This document shows positions 1 through 11,329 of a DNA stretch of 64,000 nt, one piece after another. This DNA is from Tetradesmus obliquus (Eukaryota > Chlorophyta > Chlorophyceae > Sphaeropleales > Scenedesmaceae). The notes beneath the pieces are model-generated. The model was not told the DNA's origin. It saw only the letters and a program-made list of their open reading frames with translations, and did not search any database. The stretch is taken from positions 7,908,501 to 7,972,500 of the forward strand of contig CP126192.1 of assembly GCA_030272155.1 (NCBI GenBank), written 5' to 3'. The translations under genes and the position numbers were made by a program. Positions within the stretch are counted from its first letter, which is position 1, and every line of letters starts with the position of its first letter.

Positions 1-224
1 TCTGCACTAAACCGCGCCTGGCTGCTGGAAGATTCCAGGATATGTGGATAGCCGGGGTACACATCTTTGTTAGGTGCATACTGCCGAAGTGTGGCTTGAT
101 GTAATGGGTCGCTGCCATTCACCCAGAGGTACACCACATCGACGCTAGATGGGTGGGGCAAGTCAGGCGTGCCGTTGTCTGGCAAGCTAGCAGGAGCAGT
201 GGCTGAAGGTGCTGCTGCTGCTTG

Positions 225-271
<47 letters not shown>

Positions 272-599
272 CTGCTTGTGCTTCTGCTGCTGTTTCTGCT
301 GGTGCGGCGGCGGCGGCCTTTTCTGGTGGCCCCGCTGCCTGTGCTGCCGCAGCAGCTGCTGCAAACGCTTGAGGTGCTGCTACTGGCTCGTCAGCAGCAG
401 CAGCACCAGCAGAAGGAGGCCCTGAATCCACCTCAGCTGCTGATTTGTTTGCTGGTATGCTGTGCTGGCTGCCCCTGCTGCTCCTGCTGTCGCTGTCGCT
501 GTTGGTGACGCTTGGGAGTGCTACGAGCACTGGCAGCAGCAGCGCAGCTGCGCAGACTGCTACAGCCAGCAGCAGCATAAACCGCGGCTGCCACGGCAT
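1..599 (-). CDS. Stealth-family (GNPTAB-like) phosphotransferase, 5' part, cut by window edge
   Basis: An open frame of about 200 codons runs from an ATG at 599 to the left edge without a stop. Residues about 8-28 form a hydrophobic signal anchor (MLLLAVAVCAAALLLPVLVA). A low-complexity Ala/Gln/Glu spacer coded by (GCA)n follows. From residue 154 comes DVVYLWVNGSDP, which is the conserved region 1 signature of Stealth proteins (sugar-phosphate transferases such as GlcNAc-1-phosphotransferase alpha/beta and bacterial capsule enzymes). The last visible residues, SSQARFSA, match the start of conserved region 2, which continues as D/E-ELRYSLRS in the family. Inference: a type II Golgi membrane enzyme transferring a hexose-phosphate to glycans. 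The catalytic part lies outside the window, so substrate and completeness cannot be judged. An earlier in-frame start is possible but not needed. Confidence 0.72.
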
Positions 600-677
600 G
601 CTGTGCTTATGGCTGCGGACCAGCAGTGAATCTGTTTCTGCTGACAGCTGATCACCTATAGTGCCATGCAGCAGTTC

Positions 678-709
<32 letters not shown>

Positions 710-3251
710 TCAGCTACAGCGGAAGCAGCTGCTGGCTCCCAGGTGACACATTCTTCTTTGTGCATCCAGCAAGGCTTCTTCCCACCAACCAGCCGAATAA
801 AACGATGCGCTGACAAAATATCTCAGTCAAAGCCGGTCTGGCATGCAACTGGCAGCAGCAGGCAGCAACTAGTAGCTAGCTAGCTACACTGCTGGAGCGC
901 TGTCATTTGAACTCACAGTTGCGCTCCCAGCGGCAGCGCCCTGCGTCCCGTTGTATCATAAAAATTGCCACCTATGTGCTGAAATGGACATTAGATCGTC
1001 AGCAACGGTGCAGCGCCCTCGGAGGGCACCACGCTAGCTCCGTCACGATTGTTCTGAGCTATGACCGTGGTTTGTTCTCTAAGCTGCTATCAGTTTTCTA
1101 AATTACGTCCTCCCTTACTGTTCTGTTGTCTCGGCCCCCCAGGCCTTGAACATAGTACTGACGACGTGCCTGGGCGGGCGAACTAGTTACTGACAAAAGC
1201 TCAACATCCGGCTGCACCAGGAGTACACGCGCTTTGATAACCACCAAATTACATTACAAAGTGTATCATGGATACGCTACTTTGATCATGCACCGTCAAC
1301 GTGTTGGACCTGCGACTGCTGATGACAAGGCTTCCTCGAAACGTGGCACACGAACAGAATTGGCGATCTGGCAGCTCTAAGAGCTAGGCAAACAATTTTT
1401 TTGATGCTCTTTAATGAGCTCTAATCCAGGTCATGCACCAGCTTACGGTCAGACAGGACCAACCTTTCAAACGCACTGCAGCCGCCTTGGCGGGGTGCAC
1501 TACTGTACCAGCATTGGGTGACGCCGCTGACTGGCTGCAAAGAACGTCCAAAGTGTTATTCTTCCGTACCATTTCCAAGCCCTAGCAACAGCACCCTAAA
1601 CCCCCTGACCTACTGCCACGAGCAGGCCCGGCCTCAGGCTGCCTCAGTGACGCAGTGCTACATCAGGCTAGTGCTGCAGCATGGTGTGATCAAGTGACAG
1701 CATCAAAACGCAGGCATACACACAGAAAAAAAGCGACCCTGTCGGCAAGAAATGACTAAGATGCGACGATTCTAAGCACACCACAATGCAGCAAACCGCA
1801 ATTCACAAGCAAGCATGCATGTGGCCAACCATCTGCAACACATTCTGAGCCTGCAACCCTGTTGTAGTCGTGCCAGGTGCAGCATATTTTGTTGCGGGCC
1901 AAGATGCATCCAAGCAGAGCCTGCCTGCCGCTACTGCTGAGCCCAGCTGTACAACAGGATTTGCAGGAAAACGCTTTGCAAAGCACAATGCCCAGCGCTC
2001 TTGCGCTATGCACACATGCTGCTCTCTGTCCCTTCCACGCCGACAGCCCCAGCCAACTGCAGCAACGAACAACATAAACATGGCAATGCCACACATGCCT
2101 TGTTGAAACCTCAGAGTGACAGCCCGAGCTGAGCTGCTTGAAGCTTCCTAGTTTACCAAGTGTCTGTGGTGGCGTATGCCGCATGAACACACCGTGTAAC
2201 CCTATATCAATCACACATGCCTTGCTCCAACCTCCTGCTCCAAAGACACACGGCTTCATACCCTTACGTTTAATGCATGCAATCATCATCATGTTCAATG
2301 CATGCAATGACAACACTGTACAATAAGCCCACCCGCTGCTGGTATGCAGCAGCTCCTGCTCCCCAGATCCACGCTGCTTGGTATCAACACAACAGCAGCC
2401 AGCACACACTCAATGCATGCCACAGGCGAGTCAAGTCACATGACTCGCGGCAGCTGGCAAGCCCAAGTCTGTGCAGTGGATGCCCATGACACAATCTGCC
2501 AGGGGGATTCAACACAGTAACAGCACAGCACATGCACGCTGCGTGCCACAGGCGAGTCAAGTCGCAAGACTCGCAGCAACTTGCAATAGCCCCAAGTCTG
2601 TGCTGATGATGCCCTGCAGCCCATGGCACGCTCTGCCAAGGCAACTCAACACAGCAACAAGGCAGCGCACACTCACTGCATGCCACAACAAAGTCAAGTC
2701 GCAAGACTCTCAGCAGCTTGCAACCTCAAGCTTGTGCGGATGATGACCGCTGGCTGCAGAGTATATACCCATGCCTCAGCCTAGATTCCGAGTCTCAGTG
2801 CTTTTAGTTTATGCTCTTCTGCAGACCCTTCATGCATATACCTATAAGACAAGTCACCCGTGGCACTTCCCAGTCTCCTGTCCAGCTGCACCAGTTCTCC
2901 CGTCCAGCTATTGTATTTTCCTGCAAAGGAGAACTCTAGGAACATCCACATATTACAGTCCCACAGCAAGACAAGAGCCAAAGTTGTGCCATATGCAGCT
3001 GCTGCTAACACCAGCTGGAGACAACAGCTTTCAACCAAATGGCTGGCTGGAACCACAGCACCCACAGCCCTACAGCAGTGCATCAACGTCCCACATGCAG
3101 CAACTGCTCACAACAACGCACTGCAGAATTCCAACGATGTGCTGTTGGTGTGCTGTCTGCTGCAGGATCAAGTTGTGCTGCCTGTTGCATCCTCACGTTG
3201 CGCTGTCTGCTGCCACATCATGTTGCTTTGATTGTGCTGTCTGCTGCATCC
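600..3251. other. Intergenic region between the Stealth-like gene and the esterase gene
   Basis: About 2.65 kb with no coding region that I can support. It holds a CAG-rich stretch (661-730), the likely 5' leader of the Stealth-like gene, then AT-richer sequence, a degenerate tandem repeat (2395-2745), and a T/C/G-rich stretch at 3120-3290 repeating a CTGTCTGCTGC-type motif next to the esterase stop codon. The longest frame (1756-2409, minus) has Cys/Trp/His-rich composition without domain-like pattern and looks accidental. Confidence 0.6.
2395..2745. repeat. Tandem repeat, about 3 diverged copies of about 125-135 bp
   Basis: Three consecutive copies share the blocks CCACAGGCGAGTCAAGTC, ACTCGC(G)GCAGC, CCCAAGTCTGTGC and CAACACAGCAACA. 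The third copy has lost some of these matches. The copies are non-coding and lie upstream of the esterase 3' end. Confidence 0.7.
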
Positions 3252-5087
3252 TCACATTGCGTTGTCTGCTGCCGCCTCAGCCTCATTCTCTGCACCCCCC
3301 GCCCCCCCTGCACCACCCCGCTGCGGCATATGGTCCCTGAAGAACTCAGCAGCTTCCTGATTCGCCACCTGAGCTTCCGGAATATTCCAAAAGGCCTGGA
3401 ACACATGCCACATGGCCTCAAAGGGCGAGAATACAACATGCTGGCCGGCTGCACGCATCTTCCGGTACAACATGACGTTGCTGCTGATCAAGATGTCACG
3501 CAGGCCCACTTGCAGTAGCGTAGGAGGGAAGGGTGCATCATCATACACACCATACAGGGGAGACACTAACGGATCAGACAGCATGGATGCATTTCCTGCA
3601 ACATATGCCAGTGCAGCCGGCGAAGGACTGTCTAGGTCAGTAGGTGCGCGCAGCATCGGGTCTACGCCGGTCAAAGTAACAGTACTGTCGCCGGCATGCG
3701 GCAGCAGGTCAACCCAAGGGCTGTAGAGGACTACTGCTGCTGGCATTTCCAAGCTGTCGTGGTTATCTGGCAGCTGGTTGAGCAGCTGCAGCAAAGCCAT
3801 CACGAGACCGCCACCAGCCGAGTCACCCTGCGTGCACAACAGACAGCAGTAGGTGTGTGTGTATGTGTGTGTGTGTGTGTGAGTGCAGAGAGGAAAGCAC
3901 TGGTGAAGAATTGGCGTGGTTGGAAGCCAAAGCACAACAACGCTCTTGCAGGACACCGCAACGCCAGCCTGACACAATGCAGCCCCGCTGGTAGCATCAC
4001 TATTGTACCCAGGCACTCAGCGCACAGCAAAACAACACACGTGACGCGTAGCAGCATAAAAAACTGCAGCAGCAGCAGCAGCAGCAGCGGACTCACCAGC
4101 ATCACAATGTTGTGTGAATCATATCCCTCATCAGTTAGCAGGTGCTTGTACACAGCAAGCGCATCAACCAGCGCTGCTGCACAGCAACATACCACACACC
4201 CTGAAATAACATGCAAACTTGCGTACTAACAACAGCAGCGGACTCACCAGCATCACTATGTTGTGTGAATCGTATCCCTCTTCTGTTGGCAGGTGCTTGT
4301 ACACAGCAAGGGCATCATCCAGCGCTGCTGCACAGCAACATACAACGCAACCTGAAATAACATGGGAAATCACGTAAATCAACAGCAGCGGACTCACCAG
4401 CATCACAATGTTGTGTGAATCGTATCCCTCATCAGTTAGCAGGTGCTTGTACACAGCAAGGGCATCGTCCAGCGCTGCAGGAAAGGGGTGCTCTGGAGCC
4501 AGTCGGTAGTCAACACACAGCACTTTAAGCCCTGCTGCATGCGCCACAGGAGCAGCAACCATCCAGGCACTGGCCTTGCAGGAGCCTAGGCTGTATGCTC
4601 CTCCATGCAAGTACAGCAGCAGCTGCCTGCTGGCTGGGTCGCTGCTGGAGATATGCCCCTTAGGGGTAGCGTACACGCATGGCACGCCTGCTAGGGTGGC
4701 TTCTTCTGTGCCTTGCAGGAAAGCATCTGCTGCTGCTGTGCCAGCTGGCTTTGTCCTGGCATCAAAGTATGCGCGCTGCTGCACAGTGTCAGGTTGGGGC
4801 TCTTTGGGGTGTGCTGTGCTGAGGTAGGCCTGGGCCTCCTCGCTGATGTGCTTAGGGACGTAGCAGTAGGGCTTTACTGCTTCTGCGGGCTTGTGCGGAG
4901 CAGTGCACGCGTTGGCGCAGGCCCCTCCGTCTGCTGCACTGCAGGTGTTGAGTGGGGCGTCAACTGCTGATTCTACCGATGCCGGTGCAGGTGCCGGTAC
5001 CGCTTTCTTCTTGCTAAAGAATCCAGCTTCTGCAGACGCAATCAAGCATAGACACGCAACGATTACGGATGCGCGTAGCCGCGCCAT
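3252..5087 (-). CDS. Secreted alpha/beta-hydrolase esterase (HSL/carboxylesterase-like), 2 exons
   Basis: Model: exon 1 5087-4398, exon 2 3827-3252, total 421 aa; the junction ATG CTG | GGT GAC is in phase. The chosen start (MARLRASVIVACL) opens a typical signal peptide ending near residue 22; an upstream in-frame ATG (5225) would bury it. The fold signature is complete: oxyanion-hole HGG at 161-163, DYRLAPEHPFPAALDD about 192-208, nucleophile GDSAGG with Ser233, and candidates Asp341 (GLRDIL) and His371 (MWHVFQ). These are the hallmarks of the hormone-sensitive-lipase/alpha-beta hydrolase-3 group, which cleaves short- or medium-chain esters. Substrate unknown; an extracellular or ER lumen location is inferred. 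The intron contains two extra copies of the last about 100 bp of exon 1, each with its own donor. It is divergent from the WW/FF gene, with 525 bp between the start codons. Confidence 0.85.
3849..3882. repeat. (GT)n microsatellite in esterase intron
   Basis: A run of GT dinucleotides with one A interruption lies just inside the acceptor end of the esterase intron. On the coding strand it reads as (CA)n. Confidence 0.85.
4085..4480 (-). repeat. Triplicated 3' end of esterase exon 1 (period 150-151 bp)
   Basis: Three copies of the segment coding LDDALAVYKHL..EGYDSHNIVML plus its GTGAGTC donor lie at about 4398-4480 (real exon end), 4248-4335 and 4097-4175. The donor G positions are 4397, 4247 and 4096. 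Each extra copy is preceded by TGTGCAG, which could act as an acceptor. The reading frame stays open through the first extra copy and into the second. Confidence 0.9.
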
Positions 5088-5612
5088 GCCGTAGAGAACG
5101 TCAGATCTTCTGGGCAACCAAACTGGGCACAGCACCGACACTCGTACTTGCAAGCACTTAGTGCATACTCGCTGCTGACAAATACAAAAAGCAAAATGAT
5201 GTGTACTGGCCACCAGTCTGAACACGCAGGCAATGCGGGCAGCACACCAGGGTTTGGACGGACGGACGTGTTACTCGAGGTGTTGCTGTTCCCGGGTGAC
5301 ACAGGTCCTCAGCAACAGCTGTGAGCAGTGAATGAAGCAGATCAACGCGTATTCGTAAGCGACATTTACCTGGTTGATATCAACGTAGACAACCGTCACG
5401 CCTGCACAACACAGCAACAGTCTGGTGCAACACTTGAACAGCATCGGCAGACGTTGACATATTGCCGTTTTAGTGGAATTGATCGACTCTGTACCTTTCC
5501 TGTTTCATCACCATGCTGCCGTGATTGCAGCACGTGCCCTGCAAGCAGCAGCTGCTGCAGCAGCAGTAGCAGCAGCAGCAGGCCTACTTTCTACTTGATC
5601 AATTGATCAGCC

Positions 5613-6259
5613 ATGGATGAGGCCAAAGCAGCTGCATATTACGATGAGCTGAAGACAAAAGGATCAGGGGCAAAGCAGTTCAAGCATGGCTTGGGATTCG
5701 GCGGGTGGGAGGCCTCAGTTTGCAAGTAGCGTGCTGCTGGCATATTCATGCTGCACCAGTCAAAAGCACAGCACAATCAAGCTTGACATCACCAGTCCTT
5801 GGTGTTCAAAGTGATATTTTTATGTCTATAATGATGGCTGGCACCAGTGGCAGCTAGCATGAAGCGTAGCATATGCCAGAGCCATGATGACAGAGCCTGC
5901 ACACAGAAGAGCAAGCTTATGTTGCACAGTATGCTTCGTACATTCACATGTGCTTGCGCTACTTTGCAGCTGGGCACCCTCGTATCAACCTGTCAGCTTG
6001 CAGGATACAGCAGCGGCAACAGAGCACACTTAAAACTGGCTCAGACACAGCATCAATGCAAGCCTGAAGTGTGCTTGCACTGCTTCGGCCCTCACTTGGC
6101 GCTGAACCAATCAGTGCTGCTGCTGGCGCCGGGGCGGAGCACTTGCTGATGTTGCTGTTCACCTGCTGCCCTTCTTTACAGGTCTGCAGCACCCCCTGCA
6201 GCAGCACCACCACCTGCACCCCAGCAGCAGCAGCAGCAGCAGCGTGCACCTAGCGAACC

Positions 6260-6298
<39 letters not shown>

Positions 6299-8183
6299 GC
6301 CGCCAGGCTACTGGCCCGGACCCCCTAGGGGACCCCCTCACATGATGCCCCACCCCCCAGGGGCGTACCACCCACCCCCCTACAACCCTTATGCCCCACC
6401 CCCTCCCTACGGGCACCCAGGGTTCATGCCGCCGCCGCATCCCGGCGGTTTTGCCGGGGTTCAGCAGCAGCAGGGGTTAGGGCCCAGGGGGCCGCCGCCA
6501 GGTGTACCGCCTGGCGGCGGTTATGGCATGCCGCCGCCGCCACATGGGCACTACGGCATGCGGCCGCCAGGTGTACCGCCACCACATGGTGTACCGCCGG
6601 GTGTACCGCCACCACATGGTGTACCGCCACATGGCGTGCCGCCACATGGTGTACCGCCTGGCATGCCGCCACATGGTGTGCCACCACCACACGGTGTGCC
6701 GCCGCCAATGGCACATGGGGTGAGTGGTGGGCTGTTCATCTTGCACAGCTGAAATAGAGGAGGAGTGGCCGCACGACTGCTGCTCTCTACTGCAACCATA
6801 CTTCAGCATGTACCTGACCGTGTTCTTCTTCCGCCTACACTGATGCAGCGCGCCGAGTGTTCCACATGCAACATACGCACTGTGGTGTTTTCATCATTCT
6901 GTCCTGCAGGCGCCGCCGGCGCCATATGCAGGCGGGCCGCCCAGGCCGCCCTACCCGCCCGCCGCTCCCCCAATGATGCACCATGCTGAGTGCCTCAAAT
7001 GCAATGACTGGTTTAATAATTTTTTTCTCGTCTTCTACTGTGTCCTGCAGGCGCCGCCGCCGCCATATGCAGGCGGGCTCTCAAGGCCGCCCCACCCCCT
7101 TGCCGCACCTCCAATGATGCACTGTGCAGAGTGTCTCACATGCACTGTTTTTTTTTTCATCGTCGACTATGGTGTGCAGGCGCCGCCGCCGCCATATGCA
7201 GCAGCGCCCCCCAGGCCGCCCTTCCCGCCCGCAGCACCACCAATGATGGGCCATGCGCCGCCAGCAGCAGCACCCCACTACCCTCCCCACCCTGCAGCAG
7301 CAGCAGCAGCAGCGCAGCCGCCGCCGCCGGCAGCAGCAGCAGCACGGCCGCCGGCCGCACCCGCTGCACCCCAGCAGCAGCAGCAGCAGCAGCAGCAGCC
7401 GAATGAGCAGGACCTGCAGGAGCTGAAAGACATGCAGGAGTTTGAGCAGCAGCTGGAAGATGAAGCAGCAGCAATCGAGGCGGAAGCGGCAGCAGCAGCA
7501 GCAGAGGCGGCTGCAAAGCGTGCAGCAGAAGCAGAAGAGGCACGCATGCGGCTGCGGGCCTGGGCAGCACACAAGTCTGCAGATGGGGCCGTGTATTACC
7601 ATAACACGCTGACAGGAGAGAGCAGCTGGGAGCGGCCGGAGGGCTTCACTGGCGAGGTGGCAGAGGTGGCGGAGGGACCCCCGGTGCCTGTTGCACAGGC
7701 GAATGTAGCAGGTTTGTGGCCTATGTTTCGGGTGTTGATGTGTTCCATTTTGCTCCTTGCTATGTTTGGTTGGCAGTTTGAAGCTGGCAGTTCGGGCATT
7801 TGCGATTTGGAGAGAGCAGCTGGGAGCGGCCGGAGGGCTTCACTGGGGAGGTGGCAGAGGTGGCGGATGGACCCCCGGTGCCTGTTGCACAGGCGAATGT
7901 AGCAGGTTTGTGGGCCCCTGCAAGCGTGTGACCCCTCTGTTGATTGATGTTGGTTTTGTGTTTATGTGCACCTGAGAATGTTTTGCGTTGTCAAATGCGC
8001 AACTTGACACACGGGGGCAGTTTCGTGTGTTGGTTTTGAGCATGTATGTTTGGCTCGTTTGATGTGCACATGCGTGCTGCTGCTGCTGCTGCTGCCATGC
8101 AGGCATGGAGTGGTATGAAGTGAAGTGCCAGGATGGGCGCCGCTACTACTCCAACCATCATCACAATCATCATGCGCCGCCGC

Positions 8184-8218
<35 letters not shown>

Positions 8219-9499
8219 CCTGCTTGCTGTGCATTGCGGCAGGCACTGAATGTATGAAATGAAGTGCCAGGATGGCCGCCGCTACTACTTCAACCATCAC
8301 CATAAGCATCAAGTGCTGCTGCTGCTGCTGCTGCTGCTGCTGTGCAGGCACGGAGTGGTACGAAGTGAAGTGCCAAGACGGGCGCCGCTACTACTTCAAC
8401 CATGCAACACAGCAGACAGCTTGGAGCATGCCGCCGGAGGTGGCAGCAGTAAAGAAGAAGCAGGCAGAAGAGGCAGCAGCAGCAGCAGAGCGCGCACGGC
8501 AGCAGGCTGCAGAGCAGCGCGCAAAGGCGCAGCAGCAGCTCGCAGCTGCTGCCACACCAGCAGCGGCAGGGTTTAGCGGTCCCGGCGGCCCTGGCGGTTT
8601 AGGGTTTGGGCAGCCGCCGCCGCCGGGGTTTTGGGGCAATGCTGACGCGCTGCGGCGGCTGCACATGCAGCGCATGGCGGAGGCGAGGGCTCAGCAGGGT
8701 TTAGGCCCTGGTGGGGCTGCAGGGTCTGGGGTTTTGAGCAAGGAGGCGCGGGTGCAGCGGTTTAAGCAGCTGCTGGTGGAGGCTGGCGTGAATGCCTTCA
8801 GCTTCTTTGCCAAGGTATGTTGGGGCGAGGTTGTTTGGATGCTGTTGCTTCTACGTGAGTGTTTAGGGGTTCACCCCATCACCTGAAGTGTGCATCAGCA
8901 CTTGAAGAGTCTGCATTTTAGATGAGCATCATTGCAGTGAATGCCTTCAGCTTCTTTGCCAAAGCAGGTGGGGCCACGTAAGGCGCATCTGCTGCTGCTG
9001 CTGCTGCTGCCGCTGCTGCTGCTGCTGCTGCTGCCACACTCAGATGAAGGGCAAGCTTAAACAGGAAAAGCGCTGGAAGCTGCTGCTGCTGAGTGCCGCA
9101 CAACTGTTCCTGTCGCAAAACACTCCCTGGTGCTGCTGCTGCCAACTGTGAACAGGTGAAGGGTAAGCTGGAAAAAGATGAGCGCTGGAAGCTGCTGCTC
9201 AATGACGGCGAGCGGCGGTTGGTGTTTGACGAGTGCTGCTGCTGCTGCTGCTGCTGCTACTGCTGTCGCTGCTGCCAACTGTGAACACAGGTCAAAGGCA
9301 AGCTCGAAAAAGATGAGCACTGGAAGCTGCTGCCCCACAATGGCAGGCGGCGGCTGGCATCTGACGAGTGCTGCTGCTGCTGCTGTTGCTGCTGCTGCCA
9401 CATGTCAACAGGTGAAGGGCAAGCTCGAGAAGGATGATTGCTAGAAGCTGCTGCCGAATGACGGCGAGAGGAGAGGCGGCTTGTTCTTGACAAGGAGTG

Positions 9500-9535
<36 letters not shown>

Positions 9536-10935
9536 ACGCACAGGTCAAGGGCAAGCTCGAGAAGGATGAGCGCTGGAAGCTGCTTCCCAATGATGGCGAG
9601 CGGCGGCTGGTGTTTGACGAGTTCTGCAAGAACGTGGCTGCAGAGCAGAAGGCACTGGCAGCAGCAGCAGAGAAGCAGGCGGTTGAAGGCTTCAAGTGAG
9701 TGCGAGTCAAAGCATTGTTCATGGCTTAATCATGTTTGCTGTGTCCCTGCTGTGGAGCAGGCGTACGGGCAGGATGCACTTGCAGCGGCTTCTGAGAAGC
9801 AGGGTGTTGAAGGCTTCAAGTGAGTGTGTGTGTGCACTGCTTTGCTGCTTTACCTTTGTTTGATTGTGTGACGAGTTCTGCAAGAATGTGGCAGCAGAGC
9901 AAAAGGCGCTGGCAGCTGCTGCGGAGAAGCAGGCCGTAGAGGGCTTCAAGTGAGTGTGTGTGCAAGTTGCCGGGCTTGCATATTAGTTACTCGTGGGTCC
10001 TGGCACCATTGTTCAGTGTTGCTGTTGTTGCTGGCTTTTGTGTTGAAATGTGGCTGCGGAGCAGAAGGCGCTGGCGGCGGCAGCAGAGAAGCAGTCCGTG
10101 GAAGCTGCAAGTGAGTGATGTGCAACTTGCCGGGCTGCTGTTGGTGGTTGTTAGCTGGTGTTGGTCGCTTCTGGGCCAGAATGTGGCTGCGGAGCAGAAG
10201 GCGCTGGCGGCAGCAGCAGAGAAGCAGGCCGTAGAGGGCTTCAAGTGAGTGCTATTTTACGGCATTGTCCGTGGCCTATGGTTTAGAGGTTTGCTTTGCC
10301 TCCTGCTGTGGGGCAGGCGGCTCAGCAGAAGGCGCTGGCGGCGGCAGCGGATATGCAGGCTGCGGACGGCTTCAAATGAGCTCCTGTGCAACAGGCTAGA
10401 CCATGTGCTAGACCATGTGCAACAGGCTAGACCATGTGCTAGACCATGTGCAACAGGCTAGACCATGTGCTAGACCATGTGCAACAGGCTAGACCATGTG
10501 CCTCCTGTGCAACAGGCTAGACCATGTACCTCTGTTCTTTCAACTTGATTGCCTGCAGGGCGCTGCTTGAGGAGGCGCTGCAGCTGGAGCACCAGCTGTA
10601 GTTGGCACTGCTGGGCGCCACCCTCATGCTGCAAGGCACTAAACCCTCTTGTTGCAGGGCGTTGAAACCTACGCTGCTGCCAACTGATTGTTTCAGGGCG
10701 CTGCTTGAAGAAGCGCTGCAGCTGTAGCGTCAGCTGTACGTGGCGCTGCTGAAAGTTTTCCTTTTACACTGACTTGCCGCTGCTGCTGCTAACTGATTTG
10801 TTGCAGGGCGCTGCTGGAAGAAGCCTTGCAGTTGGAGCGTCAGCTGTATGTGGCGCTGTTAGCAGAGAGCTTGAGCCGGGAAGAGGACGAAGGGGAGCCA
10901 GCAGCAGCAGCAGCAGCAGACGACGGCAGCGATGG

Positions 10936-10974
<39 letters not shown>

Positions 10975-11074
10975 CAAGGCGTCGCTGGCGAAGCTGCTCA
11001 AGCAGGGACCTCCAGGTGCTACTTTTGTTGAGCTGGATGGATTGGAATTTCGCAGCAGCTTAAGCCTCATGTGC

Positions 11075-11107
<33 letters not shown>

Positions 11108-11296
11108 GCGGCGGCGGCGGCAGCTTGCAACGTGATGTAGTCAAACACCTGGTGGAGTGTCATACACTGTCAGCACCTGCCTTCAGCTGCTGTGTCTGTG
11201 GTGCTTCCTGCACAGCGCAACTTGCTGCCATCAGCGTATCTGCAACAACCTGATCTGAACTGGACACGTGTCTGTCGACTTACGTCTTGCATCGTG

Positions 11297-11329
<33 letters not shown>

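Noticed and set aside
1756-2409. 217-codon minus-strand frame
   Set aside because: Irregular Cys/His/Trp-rich composition, overlapping frames on the other strand and the local tandem repeat; no domain pattern and no splice-consistent neighbours.
10381-10535. Possible CRISPR-like array
   Set aside because: Repeat and spacer lengths are irregular, the spacers are nearly identical, and the context is a eukaryotic intron.
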